Shown here piece by piece: positions 9,260 to 19,001 of a DNA stretch of 64,000 nucleotides. The notes below the pieces were generated by a model. The model did not search any database. It saw only the letters and a program-made list of their open reading frames with translations, and was not told the origin of the DNA. This stretch comes from Thalassospira lucentensis (lineage in GTDB: Bacteria > Pseudomonadota > Alphaproteobacteria > Rhodospirillales > Thalassospiraceae), in contig NZ_CP136684.1 in assembly GCF_032921865.1 (NCBI RefSeq), forward strand, positions 1,470,501-1,534,500. The letters are read 5' to 3'. The position numbers and the translations under genes are program-made. The first letter of the stretch is position 1. Each line of letters begins with the position of its first letter.

Positions 9260-10498
9260 TCACGCCGAATGGTCGAACAAGTATCGAAGAACCCCGTTCA
9301 AACGGTTTCGCCCCTGATCGGTTGCGCGCAAACCGGACAGGTCACAAACCAGGTCGCCAGAAACGATCAGGGTCTCAAGCCTCTCCGAATCCAGTGCTTC
9401 ACGCGGACCTTTGCCAATAATCCGTTCAAAGCGCAAGGTTGGAATGGCTTCATTAAGGCGCAGCCCCATCATCACCATTTCGATCAAACGTTCATCGGCT
9501 GCCAACGCCATTTCTTCCTGCGTGCCATGCCCCTGTTTTTCCACCCGGTCCAGCCAGATGTCCGGCGCGCGATGACGGCGTACCGCCATCGGTTTAGTAC
9601 TGCCATCAGGCTGGATAACCGCTTCGCGACCATGTGCCCCTGGCCCAATACCAAGATAGTCACCGTAACGCCAATACACCAGATTATGGCGGCTTTCCTG
9701 TCCCGGACGGGCATGGTTGGAAATCTCGTAGCAACCATAACCGGCGGCGCTGGTTTCTTCTTGGGTGATTTCATAAAGATCGGTCGCAAGATCTTCGTCG
9801 GGTACCACAAGATCACCACGCTGATGCAGAGTATAGAACTGCGTACCCGGTTCGATGGTCAGCTGATAAAGCGAGATATGACCGCGCGCGATATCAAGTG
9901 CCTCGCGCAGTTCCCGACGCCATGCTTTCCGATCATGTTCGGGCCGGGCATAAATCAGATCAAACGAAAAACGGTCAAACACATTGGCCGCAACATCAAG
10001 GGCACGCATGGCTTCCGCCGAATTGTGCACCCGCCCCAGAAATTTAAGATCGCGGTCATTCAGCGCCTGAATACCAATCGACACCCGGTTGATGCCATTG
10101 GCCGCAAAAGCGGAAAACCGGTTGATTTCAACTGTTCCCGGATTGGCTTCCAGCGTAATTTCGATGTCATCGGTTACCGGCCAGAAAGTTTTGATATCGG
10201 CAATCAATGCCCCTGCCGTTTCCGGATCCATAAGCGATGGCGTACCACCACCAAAGAACACCGACCCAACAGTGCGTCCAGGATGACGTGCCGCTCCCGC
10301 CGCCAGTTCGGCCCGAAGGGCAGCCCGCCAACGCGCATGATCAACCTTGTCCGCAACGTGACTGTTGAAATCACAATAGGGACATTTCGACAGGCAAAAC
10401 GGCCAATGGATATAGATGCCAAAAGGGACAGCTTCTGCGTTTGCTTGGGACACGCGGTTCTCGATCTTCGACTGCGGGAAAGACGGATAAAGTAACAC
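9260..10498 (-). CDS. hemW: Radical SAM heme chaperone HemW
   Basis: 412 residues. The radical SAM cluster is CLSKCPYCDF with C35, C39 and C42 followed by Phe44, the CxxxCxxCxF form that separates HemW from coproporphyrinogen dehydrogenase HemN (CxC). GGGTPSLM and the glycine-rich SAM region follow, with a HemN-type C-terminal domain. HemW binds heme and helps insert it into respiratory enzymes. It was formerly annotated as an oxygen-independent coproporphyrinogen oxidase. The start chosen is a GTG; a slightly later start before VPFGIYIHWPFC cannot be excluded. It is the last gene of rph-rdgB-hemW. Confidence 0.93.
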   Translation of the reverse strand: MLLYPSFPQSKIENRVSQANAEAVPFGIYIHWPFCLSKCPYCDFNSHVADKVDHARWRAALRAELAAGAARHPGRTVGSVFFGGGTPSLMDPETAGALIADIKTFWPVTDDIEITLEANPGTVEINRFSAFAANGINRVSIGIQALNDRDLKFLGRVHNSAEAMRALDVAANVFDRFSFDLIYARPEHDRKAWRRELREALDIARGHISLYQLTIEPGTQFYTLHQRGDLVVPDEDLATDLYEITQEETSAAGYGCYEISNHARPGQESRHNLVYWRYGDYLGIGPGAHGREAVIQPDGSTKPMAVRRHRAPDIWLDRVEKQGHGTQEEMALAADERLIEMVMMGLRLNEAIPTLRFERIIGKGPREALDSERLETLIVSGDLVCDLSGLRATDQGRNRLNGVLRYLFDHSA

Positions 10499-10565
10499 GC
10501 ACCGCCGATGGTTACATCAGCCATGCGTGCATAGGTTCGATGCAGGCAGCTTAACCGCCAAATCC

Positions 10566-11162
10566 TTACTCGAAGCAAGCCCTGACCAACTGGCGGAACG
10601 CGTCCGCCCGATGGCTCATTTCATGCTTCTTTGCCGGGTCCATTTCGCCAAAGGTCTGATCATAACCCTTCGGCTGGAAAATCGGGTCATAGCCAAAACC
10701 ATGTCCGCCACGTTTCGGCCAGACAATTTCACCTTCGACCCGACCTTCAAAATTCTCGACATGGCCATCGGGCCAGGCCAGCGACAGGGCGCAGATAAAA
10801 GCCGCCCGTCGATCAGGGTGGTTGCCAATGCCATTCTGGACCTTTTCCATCGCCATGTCGAAATCCTTGTCCGGCCCGGCCCAGCGGGCCGAATAGATCC
10901 CCGGTGCCCCGTCAAGAGCCGAAACAGCCATGCCGCTATCATCGGACAAAGCCGGCAAATTCGCAGCCCGGGTCGCGGCAAGCGACTTTAACTGCGCATT
11001 GCCGATAAAGCTGTTTTCGGTTTCTTCGGGTTCGGGAAGGTTCAAATCACCAGCTGAAATCACTTCGATCCCGAACGAATCGAGCAATTCGACGATTTCC
11101 TTGATCTTGCCTTTGTTATGGCTGGCGATGACGAGTTTTTTTTCCGTAAAGCGACGGGCCAT
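10566..11162 (-). CDS. rdgB: RdgB/HAM1 family non-canonical purine NTP pyrophosphatase
   Basis: 198 residues from the ATG at 11162, chosen because the conserved N-terminus [15 protein letters not shown] begins 8 residues in; a longer upstream frame lacks family similarity. Other family signatures are [20 protein letters not shown] and [14 protein letters not shown]. The enzyme hydrolyses dITP, dXTP and related nucleotides to monophosphates, keeping deaminated purines out of DNA and RNA. It lies between rph and hemW in a minus-strand operon. Confidence 0.95.
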   Translation of the reverse strand: MARRFTEKKLVIASHNKGKIKEIVELLDSFGIEVISAGDLNLPEPEETENSFIGNAQLKSLAATRAANLPALSDDSGMAVSALDGAPGIYSARWAGPDKDFDMAMEKVQNGIGNHPDRRAAFICALSLAWPDGHVENFEGRVEGEIVWPKRGGHGFGYDPIFQPKGYDQTFGEMDPAKKHEMSHRADAFRQLVRACFE

Positions 11163-11260
11163 GATGCTGCCTGAGATAGTCGGGTCGTTAAGACGGGGAC
11201 GGGTGGGAAACACAGATGCAGTTCCGGGCGAGACAGCAAATGCCCCACCCGAGGAAATCC

Positions 11261-11977
11261 TTAAAGACCTATGGCCGCACGCTGTTTGGCAAACAGTTCT
11301 TTGCAACCTTTTTCAGCCAGTTCAAACATCCTGTCATAAGCAGAACGATAAAACGGCACATCTTCGGCTGTCGCCTGAACTTCGACAATGCCGCCATTGC
11401 CCGCCAGGACGAAATTGGCATCTGCGCCGGCATTGCTGTCCTCGGCATAATCAAGATCAAGCACCGCTTCGCCCTGATAAATCCCGCAGGAAATTGCTGC
11501 AACCGGCTGGGTCAACGGGATTTCTTTGATCAAACCCAGGCGACGCACACCCTGAAACGCCAGATGGGCCGCAACATAGGCCCCGGTGATTGATGCGGTG
11601 CGCGTACCGCCATCGGCCTGAATGACGTCGCAATCAAGGCGCATCTGCATTTCGCCCATGCCCTTGAGGTCTGCCACCGCACGGATCGAACGACCGATCA
11701 AACGCTGGATTTCCTGAGTACGTCCTGACTGACCACCGCGCGCGGCCTCGCGCTGCATACGACTGTCGGTTGCGCGCGGCAGCATGCCGTATTCGGCAGT
11801 GATCCAGCCCTTGCCGGAATTACGCATCCAGCCCGGCACCTTATCCTCAACCGTCGCGGTACAAATCACATGGGTATCCCCAAATTTGATCAGGCAGGAG
11901 CCTTCAGCATATTTGGAAACACCGGTTTCGATGGAAACGTCGCGAAGCTGATCGAAATTACGGCCGGATGGACGCAT
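11261..11977 (-). CDS. rph: Ribonuclease PH
   Basis: 238 residues from the ATG at 11977, giving the standard start [19 protein letters not shown]; a 17-residue upstream extension is not family-like. Conserved blocks include [35 protein letters not shown] and the catalytic region [19 protein letters not shown]. It is a phosphate-dependent 3'-5' exoribonuclease that trims tRNA 3' ends. It is first in the rph-rdgB-hemW operon and diverges from hrcA across about 330 bp. Confidence 0.97.
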   Translation of the reverse strand: MRPSGRNFDQLRDVSIETGVSKYAEGSCLIKFGDTHVICTATVEDKVPGWMRNSGKGWITAEYGMLPRATDSRMQREAARGGQSGRTQEIQRLIGRSIRAVADLKGMGEMQMRLDCDVIQADGGTRTASITGAYVAAHLAFQGVRRLGLIKEIPLTQPVAAISCGIYQGEAVLDLDYAEDSNAGADANFVLAGNGGIVEVQATAEDVPFYRSAYDRMFELAEKGCKELFAKQRAAIGL

Positions 11978-12311
11978 GGGGTCTAAACCTCTTTGTTCTG
12001 GATCGGATCGGCCTTTACGGCTGATCAACGATAGCTGAAATTGCGGCCAAAGCTACTGAGCATCGCCGCAAAGGTCCAGCAGTTTCCCGGAAAATAACGG
12101 CAAAAACCCGGCAGGAACATCTCCCGTCTGTGATCGAAAAAACCGTGACCAAGCCCGATTCGAGACGAATTCAACGGGTTTCAAGATCAAGTTGCTGATC
12201 CGTGTCCAACTTTGGATATCGGATGAGCCATTCCAATCTGCCAGCTTCATTGACGCCTGCCTGACACCTCACTAAATTCCACGCAGCACATTTGGTTTTG
12301 ACAGGTTGGAC

Positions 12312-13370
12312 ATGGCGCTGTTTGACGACACATTATTGGGCGATATGAATGCGCGGTCCCGCGAAGTCTTTCGCCAGATCGTCGATGCCTATGTCGAAAC
12401 CGGCGAACCGATTGGCTCGCGGTCGATTGCACGCCGCATGTCGGAAAATCTTTCGGCGGCAACCATCCGCAATGTGATGTCCGATCTTGAAGAAATGGGA
12501 CTTCTGGTCGCTCCCCATATTTCGGCGGGTCGGTTACCCAGCGAAAAAGGCCTGCGTCTTTTCGTCAATGCCCTGATGGAAGTTGGCGATTTGCCGAATG
12601 CCGAACGCGATCAATTGACCAAGAATTGTGAACAGGCGGGCTATTCGCTTGATCAGATGCTGGGCGAAGCCACCAGCATGCTATCGGGCCTGTCACGATG
12701 TGCCGGGCTTGTCGTTGCTCCTAAAACCGATGGCATCCGTTTAAAGCAGATTGAATTTGTTGCCCTTTCACCGGGCAAGGTTCTTGCCGTTCTGGTGTCG
12801 CAAACTGGCAATGTCGAGAATCGTATCCTTGATGTTCCGCCCGATTTGCCGACCTCGGCATTGACAGAAGCGTCGAACTATCTAAATACCCGGTTGGCCG
12901 GAAAGACACTTGATGACGCCCGGCAATTGATGAGTCTCGAACGCGACCGCATCAAACAGGAACTTGACGAATTATCGGCAGGCCTGATTGATGCGGGGCT
13001 TGCGACATGGGCAGGCGGGGTCAAGGGTTCGTCCCTGATCGTCAAGGGCCAGTCGCAGTTGCTTGAAAATATCGACACGATCGAACAGCTCGAAACTGTC
13101 AGACGGCTGTTTAATGTGCTCGAAGCACGCGATCAGATGATTGAATTGCTTGATGTCACCACGATTGCCCAAGGGGTGCAGATTTTCATCGGATCCGAGA
13201 ATAAATTGTTCGGCGGATCGGGACTTTCGATGGTGATTTCGCCTTATCAGAATGCCGAAGGCAGCATTGTGGGCGCAATCGGGGTTGTCGGACCGACCCG
13301 GATCAATTATGCCCGGATCATTCCGCTGGTCGATTACACCGCCAAGCTGGTCGGGCGACTGATTGGATAA
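12312..13370 (+). CDS. hrcA: Heat-inducible transcription repressor HrcA
   Basis: 352 residues from the ATG at 12312; a TTG at 12306 is in frame, but AGG at 12303-12305 is better spaced for the ATG. The N-terminal winged helix carries ARSREVFRQIVDAYVETGEP and SAATIRNVMSDLEEMGLLV, and the C-terminus has GPTRINYARIIPLVDYTAKL. HrcA represses chaperone genes through CIRCE elements. No CIRCE repeat was found in the roughly 330 bp upstream, so this copy is probably not autoregulated by CIRCE. grpE follows 49 bp downstream, the usual pairing. Confidence 0.96.
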   Translation: MALFDDTLLGDMNARSREVFRQIVDAYVETGEPIGSRSIARRMSENLSAATIRNVMSDLEEMGLLVAPHISAGRLPSEKGLRLFVNALMEVGDLPNAERDQLTKNCEQAGYSLDQMLGEATSMLSGLSRCAGLVVAPKTDGIRLKQIEFVALSPGKVLAVLVSQTGNVENRILDVPPDLPTSALTEASNYLNTRLAGKTLDDARQLMSLERDRIKQELDELSAGLIDAGLATWAGGVKGSSLIVKGQSQLLENIDTIEQLETVRRLFNVLEARDQMIELLDVTTIAQGVQIFIGSENKLFGGSGLSMVISPYQNAEGSIVGAIGVVGPTRINYARIIPLVDYTAKLVGRLIG

Positions 13371-13419
13371 ACGTTGGCGCTGCGTGTCAGGCCACACAAA
13401 TTGAAGGTACAGGTTAGCC

Positions 13420-14070
13420 ATGTCGGAAACCGCAAAGAATAACCCGGAAGATCTGAGCGGCGCTGCTCGCGCAGACGAAGCTGCCGTTGAAGATGTCGCA
13501 GCAGAGGCGATGGATGCCGAAGCAGAAGGCGGCGAAACTGCGAATGCTGATCCCGTTGCCGTACTTGAGGCCGAAGTTGCCGAATTGAAGGATCGTCTGT
13601 TGCGCGCCGCCGCCGAGGTGGAAAACACCCGTCGCCGCGCCAAAAAAGACGTCGAAGACGCCAGCAACTATGCCGTCACAAAATTCGCCCGTGATCTTCT
13701 TGATGTTGGCGATAACCTTCGCCGTGCTCTTGAAGCCGCGGGCAACGATGCCAATGCCGACCCGGCAATGAAGACCCTGATTGACGGTGTCGAAATGACC
13801 GAAAAGTCCCTGCTCAAGGCGTTCGAGCAGAATGGCATCGAAAAGCTGGAACCGCTGGGTGAAAAGCTTGATCCGAACCAGCATCAGGCCGTGTTCGAAA
13901 TGCCGAATCCCGCCTATCCCGATGGCTATGTCGCCCAGGTAATGCAGGCGGGTTATGTGCTCAAAGGACGCCTGCTACGGCCGGCAATGGTCGGGGTTAC
14001 CAAAAACCCGGCTGGTCAGGAAACCGCAAAAAGCGATGAACCGGGCAGCAACATCGACACATCCGCCTGA
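13420..14070 (+). CDS. grpE: Nucleotide exchange factor GrpE
   Basis: 216 residues. An acidic Ala/Glu-rich N-terminal tail (1-45) is followed by a long coiled coil (about 47-110, LEAEVAELKDRLLRAAAEVE) and a C-terminal beta domain with the GrpE signature YVLKGRLLRPAMVGVTKNP. It releases ADP from DnaK and acts as a thermosensor. dnaK itself is not in the window. A strong terminator follows. Confidence 0.97.
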   Translation: MSETAKNNPEDLSGAARADEAAVEDVAAEAMDAEAEGGETANADPVAVLEAEVAELKDRLLRAAAEVENTRRRAKKDVEDASNYAVTKFARDLLDVGDNLRRALEAAGNDANADPAMKTLIDGVEMTEKSLLKAFEQNGIEKLEPLGEKLDPNQHQAVFEMPNPAYPDGYVAQVMQAGYVLKGRLLRPAMVGVTKNPAGQETAKSDEPGSNIDTSA

Positions 14071-14126
14071 TCAGTTGGCGGATTAAAAAGCAGAATACAA
14101 AACGGTTTTAGCGGATCGGGTTTTAC

Positions 14127-14165
14127 AAACGGCCCTGCCACAGACGCGGCGGGGCCGTTTCATTT
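14127..14165 (+). terminator. Rho-independent terminator after grpE
   Basis: Near-perfect stem AAACGGCCC/GGGGCCGTTT with inner GCC/GGC pairs and a short loop, followed by CATTTTG. It ends the hrcA-grpE transcript. Confidence 0.8.
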
Positions 14166-14219
14166 TGTGCGATCTGGCGCTAGGCTGAGCCAATTGCAAC
14201 ATTGCAAATGGAAACCACC

Positions 14220-14966
14220 ATGCCACTTCGCCCTGATATTATCGATATTCTGCGCGCTGATGCTGCCGCGATTGTCATTCTGACCGGAGCCGGGATATCA
14301 AAGGAAAGCGGCCTGCATACCTTTCGCGATCCCGATGGCATATGGGCACGGTATGACATTTCCGAGGTCGCAACCCCCGAGGCGTTCATCAATAATCCCG
14401 ATCTGGTGCATCATTTCTATAATGACCGGCGCGCAGGCTTGCTTGATCCGGCCGTTCAACCCAATGCGGCACATCTGGCTCTTGCCCGGCTCGAAGCAGA
14501 ATGGCCGGGTGATGTGCTTCTGGTAACCCAGAATATTGACGATCTGCATGACCGGGCCGGGTCAAAAAACCTGATCCATATGCATGGCGAGTTACTGAAA
14601 ATCCGCTGCAATCATTGTGATCTTTTGACCAACTGGTCCAAGCCGCTCGATCTGGGCATCCCCTGCCCGTCCTGCGCCAAGCCGGGCGGACTGCGCCCGC
14701 ATGTTGTCTGGTTCGGGGAAATGCCGCTGGAAATGGAACGCATTTATACTGCCTTGGCCGATTGCGGCCTGTTCATCTCGATCGGGACATCGGGAAATGT
14801 TTATCCGGCAGCCGGTTTTGTGCAGATGGCCGGCAAGGAATCAGGTGCCGAAACCGTAGAACTCAATCTGGAGCCAAGCAATGGTGCAACATTGTTTGAA
14901 TACAGCCACTACGGGGCTGCCAGTGAAATCGTTCCATCATTTGTCTCGTCACTGATCGGCTGTTAA
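14220..14966 (+). CDS. cobB: Sir2-family NAD-dependent protein deacylase (CobB-like)
   Basis: 248 residues from ATG 14220, which has a GGAAA Shine-Dalgarno 7 bp upstream; an in-frame TTG 18 bp earlier is less likely. Seen: NAD-binding GAGIS (23-27), TQN (104-106), IDDLH (106-110), catalytic H122 in HMHGE, zinc cysteines C130/C133 and C149/C152, and FYNDRR with Y67 and R70. The Tyr-x-x-Arg pair marks class III sirtuins, which also remove succinyl and malonyl groups. It removes acyl groups from lysines in an NAD-dependent reaction. It is monocistronic in appearance between the grpE terminator and an SRPBCC gene. Confidence 0.93.
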   Translation: MPLRPDIIDILRADAAAIVILTGAGISKESGLHTFRDPDGIWARYDISEVATPEAFINNPDLVHHFYNDRRAGLLDPAVQPNAAHLALARLEAEWPGDVLLVTQNIDDLHDRAGSKNLIHMHGELLKIRCNHCDLLTNWSKPLDLGIPCPSCAKPGGLRPHVVWFGEMPLEMERIYTALADCGLFISIGTSGNVYPAAGFVQMAGKESGAETVELNLEPSNGATLFEYSHYGAASEIVPSFVSSLIGC

Positions 14967-14998
14967 ATTACCTCCTCAATCAGAAGAGGAGCGCCATC

Positions 14999-15466
14999 AT
15001 GAATTTTAAACCGGAAACACATGAACTGAGCCTGACCCGACTGCTTGATGCCCCGCGCGAAAAACTTTTCCGCTGCTGGACCGATGCCGAATTGCTCAAA
15101 CAATGGTTTGTTCCCAAACCCTGGACTATTGCCCGGGTCGACTTGGATGTTCGCCCCGGTGGATCAACCCTGATTGTTATGAAAAACCCCGAAGGCGATG
15201 AATTCCCCAATCCGGGTATCTATCTTGAAATCGTTGAAAATGAAAAAATCGTCCTGACCGACGCCTATACAAGTGCGTGGGTCCCGTCGGCAAAGCCATT
15301 CATGACCGCAATCGTCACCTTTGCCGATGAAGGCGATAAAACCCGTTACACCGCAATCGCCCGCCATTGGTCCGAAGAAGACCGAAAGGCGCACGAGGAA
15401 ATGGGCTTTCATGAAGGTTGGGGCATTTGTGCCGATCAGCTTGAAAAACTCGCCCAAAGCCTTTGA
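14999..15466 (+). CDS. SRPBCC/AHSA1-domain protein
   Basis: 155 residues. The sequence ELSLTRLLDAPREKLFRCWT, LLKQWFVPKPW and HEGWGICADQLEKLAQSL fits the activator of Hsp90 ATPase homologue 1-like (AHSA1/CalC) branch of the START/SRPBCC fold, a hydrophobic-ligand pocket. Bacterial members have no settled function and are often next to ArsR-type regulators. Here an ArsR-family gene converges on it 20 bp away. The RBS AGAGGAG sits just upstream of the ATG. Confidence 0.85.
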   Translation: MNFKPETHELSLTRLLDAPREKLFRCWTDAELLKQWFVPKPWTIARVDLDVRPGGSTLIVMKNPEGDEFPNPGIYLEIVENEKIVLTDAYTSAWVPSAKPFMTAIVTFADEGDKTRYTAIARHWSEEDRKAHEEMGFHEGWGICADQLEKLAQSL

Positions 15467-15486
15467 GGCAGGGTTAGGGGATCATC

Positions 15487-16194
15487 TCAACTGATTCTTC
15501 CTGCCGCGGGCTCCTGACCGTCACAAAGCGTGTGGAACTGCTTTTCGCCTTCCGGGCTGAAGCGGACCACACGCGAGTCCCGGCTGCGCTGCGCCCAACC
15601 CAATTCATAGAACCGGTTCAATAATGCCGCCCCGAATGCCCCGGCCAGATGTGATTGCCGTGCACTCCAATCCAGACATTCTCGGCATAGCGGCCGACGC
15701 GTATTGCGCAACGCCATAAGATCAATGCCAAACCCGGCGGCAAAATCCGCCCCTGCATCGGTCAGCATCACACCATTATGATCAATGGCGATCAGTTCAC
15801 GTTCTTCAAGTGCGGCAAAAAGGGCGACTCCCATTTCGCCAGCCAGATGATCGTAACAGACTCGCGCCTTGCGCAATTCCGGGTCCTTCGGGCCAGTTCG
15901 CACCCGGTTATGGCCAACTCGGCTGGCAATCCCCATCAGGACTTCCAGTGCCTCGACAATATCTGGGCCTGAAAGCGTGAAATAACGATGCCGCCCCTGT
16001 TTGCGCGGGGTAACGATCTGCCCGGCTTCAAGCTTTGCCAGATGCGAACTTGCCGTTTGGGGCGTCACACCAGCCTCTTGTGCAAGTTCGGCAGCAGTCA
16101 GGGCGCGGCCACTCATCAGAGCGGTCAGCATGTTCGCGCGCGCCGGATCGCCAAGCAATGCAGCCACGCGGGCAATATCGGGTCCTTCTTTCAT
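15487..16194 (-). CDS. ArsR-family winged-helix transcriptional regulator
   Basis: 235 residues. The N-terminal winged helix (about 5-90) reads LLGDPARANMLTALMSGRAL and TPQTASSHLAKLEAGQIVTP, typical of ArsR. A second segment (about 115-225) looks like another winged-helix-like region, with LTDAGADFAAGFGIDL and FSPEGEKQF, as in the double-length ArsR proteins next to transporters. No clear metal-binding ELCVCDL motif is present, so it probably senses an organic ligand. It diverges from an EamA exporter with 75 bp between starts and a perfect inverted repeat 3 bp before its own start codon. Confidence 0.88.
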   Translation of the reverse strand: MKEGPDIARVAALLGDPARANMLTALMSGRALTAAELAQEAGVTPQTASSHLAKLEAGQIVTPRKQGRHRYFTLSGPDIVEALEVLMGIASRVGHNRVRTGPKDPELRKARVCYDHLAGEMGVALFAALEERELIAIDHNGVMLTDAGADFAAGFGIDLMALRNTRRPLCRECLDWSARQSHLAGAFGAALLNRFYELGWAQRSRDSRVVRFSPEGEKQFHTLCDGQEPAAGRIS

Positions 16195-16196
16195 AG

Positions 16197-16212
16197 TTCG
16201 ATGTTAATCGAA
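16197..16212. promoter_or_regulatory. Probable operator of the ArsR-type regulator
   Basis: Perfect inverted repeat TTCGAT-GTTA-ATCGAA, starting 3 bp upstream of the regulator start codon and about 58 bp upstream of the divergent exporter. The position suits autoregulation and control of both transcripts. Binding is inferred, not shown. Confidence 0.55.
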
Positions 16213-16269
16213 GCATTGACTACCAGCAATCGGTTATCTGTTCGGAATTGCCCCTGCCCGGAGATCCGA

Positions 16270-17193
16270 ATGACACCGTCCAAAATATCGCTGCCCCTTG
16301 AAATTGGTTTGCTGGTTGTGCTCGCCCTGCTTTGGGGGTCGTCGTATCTGTTTATCAAAATCGCGCTGACAGATATCCCGCCGGTCACCCTGATCGCAAT
16401 CAGGGTAGGCATCGCATCGTTGTTTCTTTTTGCCATCATGTCCTGGCGTGGCGAACATTTTCCACGTGATGGCAAGGTTATCGGCATGTTGCTGATACAG
16501 TCGGTTTTCAACAGCCTCGGCGCATGGACCGTCCTAGCCTGGGGACAGCAACATGTCGAAAGCGGCCTCGCCAGTGTGCTGAATTCGACGTCACCGGTTT
16601 TTGTATTCCTGATCACGGCCCTTCTGACACGGCATGAGCGGATTGACCGGTTTCGTCTTGCCGGTGCGTGCCTTGGCATTGCAGGTGTGGTGCTGATTGT
16701 CGGCCCCGGTGCGCTTACCGGGCTTGGGCTACATCTCGGCGGGCAAATCGCCATTATTACCGGGGCGATCCTTTATGCCGGGGCTGCGATCTATGGCAAA
16801 CGCTTCAATACCCTGCCAGCGACGGTAACCGCCGCAGCAACCATGATCTGGGCCAGCATCTTTCTGGTCCCAGCAAGTCTGGTGCTGGATCAACCCTGGG
16901 CCATAACACCTTCAATACCCGCCATTCTGGCAACGCTTGCCCTGTCGGTCTTTTGTACCGCAATTGCCTTGCTGATCTATTTTCGGCTGTTGCGCACGCT
17001 CGGATCAATCGGGGTTGCCAGTCAAAGCTATCTGCGTGCCGGGATCGGCGTAGTGCTTGGCAGCCTGTTGCTTGGTGAAACCATAAGCCCGCCGGTTCTT
17101 GCCGGTATCCTCTGCACGCTCGTCGGCGTCGCCATCATCAATCTGCCGCGCACATTCTGGCAGGCATCCACATCACCTTCTGCGAAATCGTAA
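16270..17193 (+). CDS. EamA/DMT-family transporter
   Basis: 307 residues from ATG 16270, chosen because the membrane region starts right after it and GGAG lies 6 bp upstream; the longer frame upstream runs through the ArsR gene. Ten membrane helices in two EamA repeats are expected: [20 protein letters not shown] opens the first and [20 protein letters not shown] the second. The family exports amino acids, metabolites or drugs; the substrate is unknown. It heads an operon with a NIPSNAP and an ABM-domain gene and is probably controlled by the divergent ArsR protein. Confidence 0.9.
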   Translation: MTPSKISLPLEIGLLVVLALLWGSSYLFIKIALTDIPPVTLIAIRVGIASLFLFAIMSWRGEHFPRDGKVIGMLLIQSVFNSLGAWTVLAWGQQHVESGLASVLNSTSPVFVFLITALLTRHERIDRFRLAGACLGIAGVVLIVGPGALTGLGLHLGGQIAIITGAILYAGAAIYGKRFNTLPATVTAAATMIWASIFLVPASLVLDQPWAITPSIPAILATLALSVFCTAIALLIYFRLLRTLGSIGVASQSYLRAGIGVVLGSLLLGETISPPVLAGILCTLVGVAIINLPRTFWQASTSPSAKS

Positions 17194-17221
17194 AACGATC
17201 AACTATCCAGGGAAATTGAAA

Positions 17222-17551
17222 ATGATCACCTGTTTCATCCGCTATGAAATCGATCCTTACAAAAAGAACGCCTTTGTCGAATATGCCCGTAACTGGGGCG
17301 AGGCAATCCCGCGTTGCGGGGCTGATCTGGTCGGCTATTTCGCCCCGCATGAAGGATCGATCTCGACCGCATATGGTGTCTACCATTTGCCCGATCTGGC
17401 ATCATATGAAGCTTATCGTGCACGCCTGTCGCAAGATCCGTTGGGCCGTGAAAACTATGAGTTCGCCCAACGCGAAAAGTTCATCCTGCGCGAAGAACGC
17501 CAGTTCTTCAAAATCGCTTCCACCCCGCATGCGGAGCTGATCAAGCCATGA
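17222..17551 (+). CDS. NIPSNAP-family protein
   Basis: 109 residues. [20 protein letters not shown], the mid-region [20 protein letters not shown] and the C-terminal REERQFF pattern fit the NIPSNAP dimeric alpha/beta barrel. Function in bacteria is undefined. It starts 28 bp after the exporter and overlaps the next gene by 4 bp, so the three are likely one transcript. Confidence 0.85.
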   Translation: MITCFIRYEIDPYKKNAFVEYARNWGEAIPRCGADLVGYFAPHEGSISTAYGVYHLPDLASYEAYRARLSQDPLGRENYEFAQREKFILREERQFFKIASTPHAELIKP

Positions 17552-17913
17552 TTGCCGTCATTTTCGAAGTCCTGCCCCACAAACAACACCGTGACGAATA
17601 TTTCTCGATCGCCGGTGACCTGCGTCCGATCCTTGAAACCATCGACGGGTTCATCTCGATTGAACGGTTTGAAAGCCTTACCGAACCGGGAAAAGTTTTA
17701 TCTCTGTCCTTCTGGCGCGACGAAAAGACCGTCATGGCCTGGCGCAATGTCGGGGAACACCGCATTGCCCAAGGCAAAGGCCGCAACCGGATTTTCGATG
17801 ATTATCGGCTGCGTGTCGCCCATGTCATACGTGACTACGGAATGCATGAACGTGCGCAAACACCGGACGATTCCCGCAAATTGCATGGCGATACATCTTC
17901 AGGAATCAACTGA
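17548..17913 (+). CDS. Antibiotic biosynthesis monooxygenase (ABM) domain protein
   Basis: 121 residues, dimeric alpha/beta barrel fold: [40 protein letters not shown], and [20 protein letters not shown], the typical W-R-D-E pattern of the ABM superfamily. Members act as cofactor-less monooxygenases, heme-degrading enzymes or stress proteins. The ATG overlaps the NIPSNAP stop (ATGA), so the two related barrels are translationally coupled and may act on one compound exported by the adjacent transporter. Confidence 0.85.
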   Translation: MIAVIFEVLPHKQHRDEYFSIAGDLRPILETIDGFISIERFESLTEPGKVLSLSFWRDEKTVMAWRNVGEHRIAQGKGRNRIFDDYRLRVAHVIRDYGMHERAQTPDDSRKLHGDTSSGIN

Positions 17914-17954
17914 GAAAATCGCGCATACCCGCATTGGACATAACCGGGTGTGCG

Positions 17955-18899
17955 CTAAACCTTTGCCGTCGCGACCTTGCTATCATCATCGTCATTGTCA
18001 TGCCCTGCGAGAGCAACAGGTACCGGTTTTGCGCCGCCTTTATAGTCAAGCAATGCAACCGCCAGCACAACAATCCCTGCACCGATAAAAATGACGGGCA
18101 CGGGCAACATGTCAAAAAAGATCAGATCCATCGCCACTGAAAACGGCAAGGCCGTATAAGCCGCCGGTGAAATGACACTGGCATCAGCCACCCGGACAGC
18201 ACGCAGGACCATATAATTGGTCAGAATGGCAAAAAAACCTGCCCCGGCGGAATAAAGCCAGTCAGCAAGGGCGGCTGGTTGCCACATGATAACCGCGACC
18301 GGCACCCAGATGACAATGGCAACAATCTGTGGCCAGAACAGCATTGAAAAATTCGTCTCTGTCCGGGTCATCACTTTGGCAAAAAGCGTCTGGGCGGAAA
18401 AACAGAATGCCCCGATCAGGGCGGCCGCAACGCCGAGCGGCACGCCAAACCCGTCCATCTTCGGCACACACATCACCCAGACACCGACAAGGCCAAGCAC
18501 GGTGGCAGTCACTTTGCGCGCTGTCAGCTTTTCACCCAGTATCACAACCGCCAGCATCACGGTCAGCAATGCCTCAATAAACAGATAGGCATTAACCTCG
18601 GCAATGCTCATCTGCCGAAGTGCAAAGAACACAAAAAACAGCGATCCATACCACAACATCCCGCGCGCCAGATGGGCATAGGGCCGCTTGGTCCGGATTG
18701 ACCGGGTACCGATAAACGTCAGGATGACCAAGAATACAGCCACTGTGGTTACCGCACGCATGGCTAGGATCTGTGCGGTCGGCACATCATGGGATACCAG
18801 CTTGGCACAGACATCGACAAAAACGCCCGATGCCATCGCCGCTGTCATCCATAAAACGCCGCGAAAATTACCGCTGAGGCGCAAAAGCGTCCCGGTCAT
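17955..18899 (-). CDS. EamA/DMT-family transporter (second)
   Basis: 314 residues, ten predicted membrane helices: GVLWMTAAMASGVFVDVCAK at the start, AEVNAYLFIEALLTVMLAVV at the first repeat end, and the second repeat from AALIGAFCFSAQTLFAKVMT. The C-terminus is cytoplasmic and Asp-rich (HDNDDDDSKVATAKV). Only weakly similar to the exporter at 16270-17193. Substrate unknown. It diverges from a LysR regulator over 246 bp, suggesting control by it, and converges with the ABM gene (41-bp gap). Confidence 0.88.
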   Translation of the reverse strand: MTGTLLRLSGNFRGVLWMTAAMASGVFVDVCAKLVSHDVPTAQILAMRAVTTVAVFLVILTFIGTRSIRTKRPYAHLARGMLWYGSLFFVFFALRQMSIAEVNAYLFIEALLTVMLAVVILGEKLTARKVTATVLGLVGVWVMCVPKMDGFGVPLGVAAALIGAFCFSAQTLFAKVMTRTETNFSMLFWPQIVAIVIWVPVAVIMWQPAALADWLYSAGAGFFAILTNYMVLRAVRVADASVISPAAYTALPFSVAMDLIFFDMLPVPVIFIGAGIVVLAVALLDYKGGAKPVPVALAGHDNDDDDSKVATAKV

Positions 18900-18931
18900 T
18901 ACCTTTGATCCTGATCACTGAAGTAAAAAGG

Positions 18932-19001
18932 GGGTTTCCGACAACGGGGAGACTGCTGCGGGGTGGCGCAAGGAGACTATCTATTGATCAGCCGGAAACC
19001 C
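18932..19001. repeat. Inverted repeat in the divergent EamA-LysR region
   Basis: GGGTTTCCG at 18932-18940 pairs with CGGAAACCC at 18993-19001, about 50 bp apart; the arms extend imperfectly into A-rich and T-rich flanks (AAAAGGG / CCCTTTT). It looks like a terminator-type hairpin or a widely spaced operator, although no gene ends here. The remainder of 18900-19145 shows no gene. Confidence 0.5.

Noticed and set aside
9269-10495. 408-codon plus-strand frame opposite hemW
   Set aside because: Antisense to the complete radical SAM gene hemW; no recognisable domain.
12029-12305. CIRCE element before hrcA
   Set aside because: Looked for TTAGCACTC-N9-GAGTGCTAA and near variants; none found.
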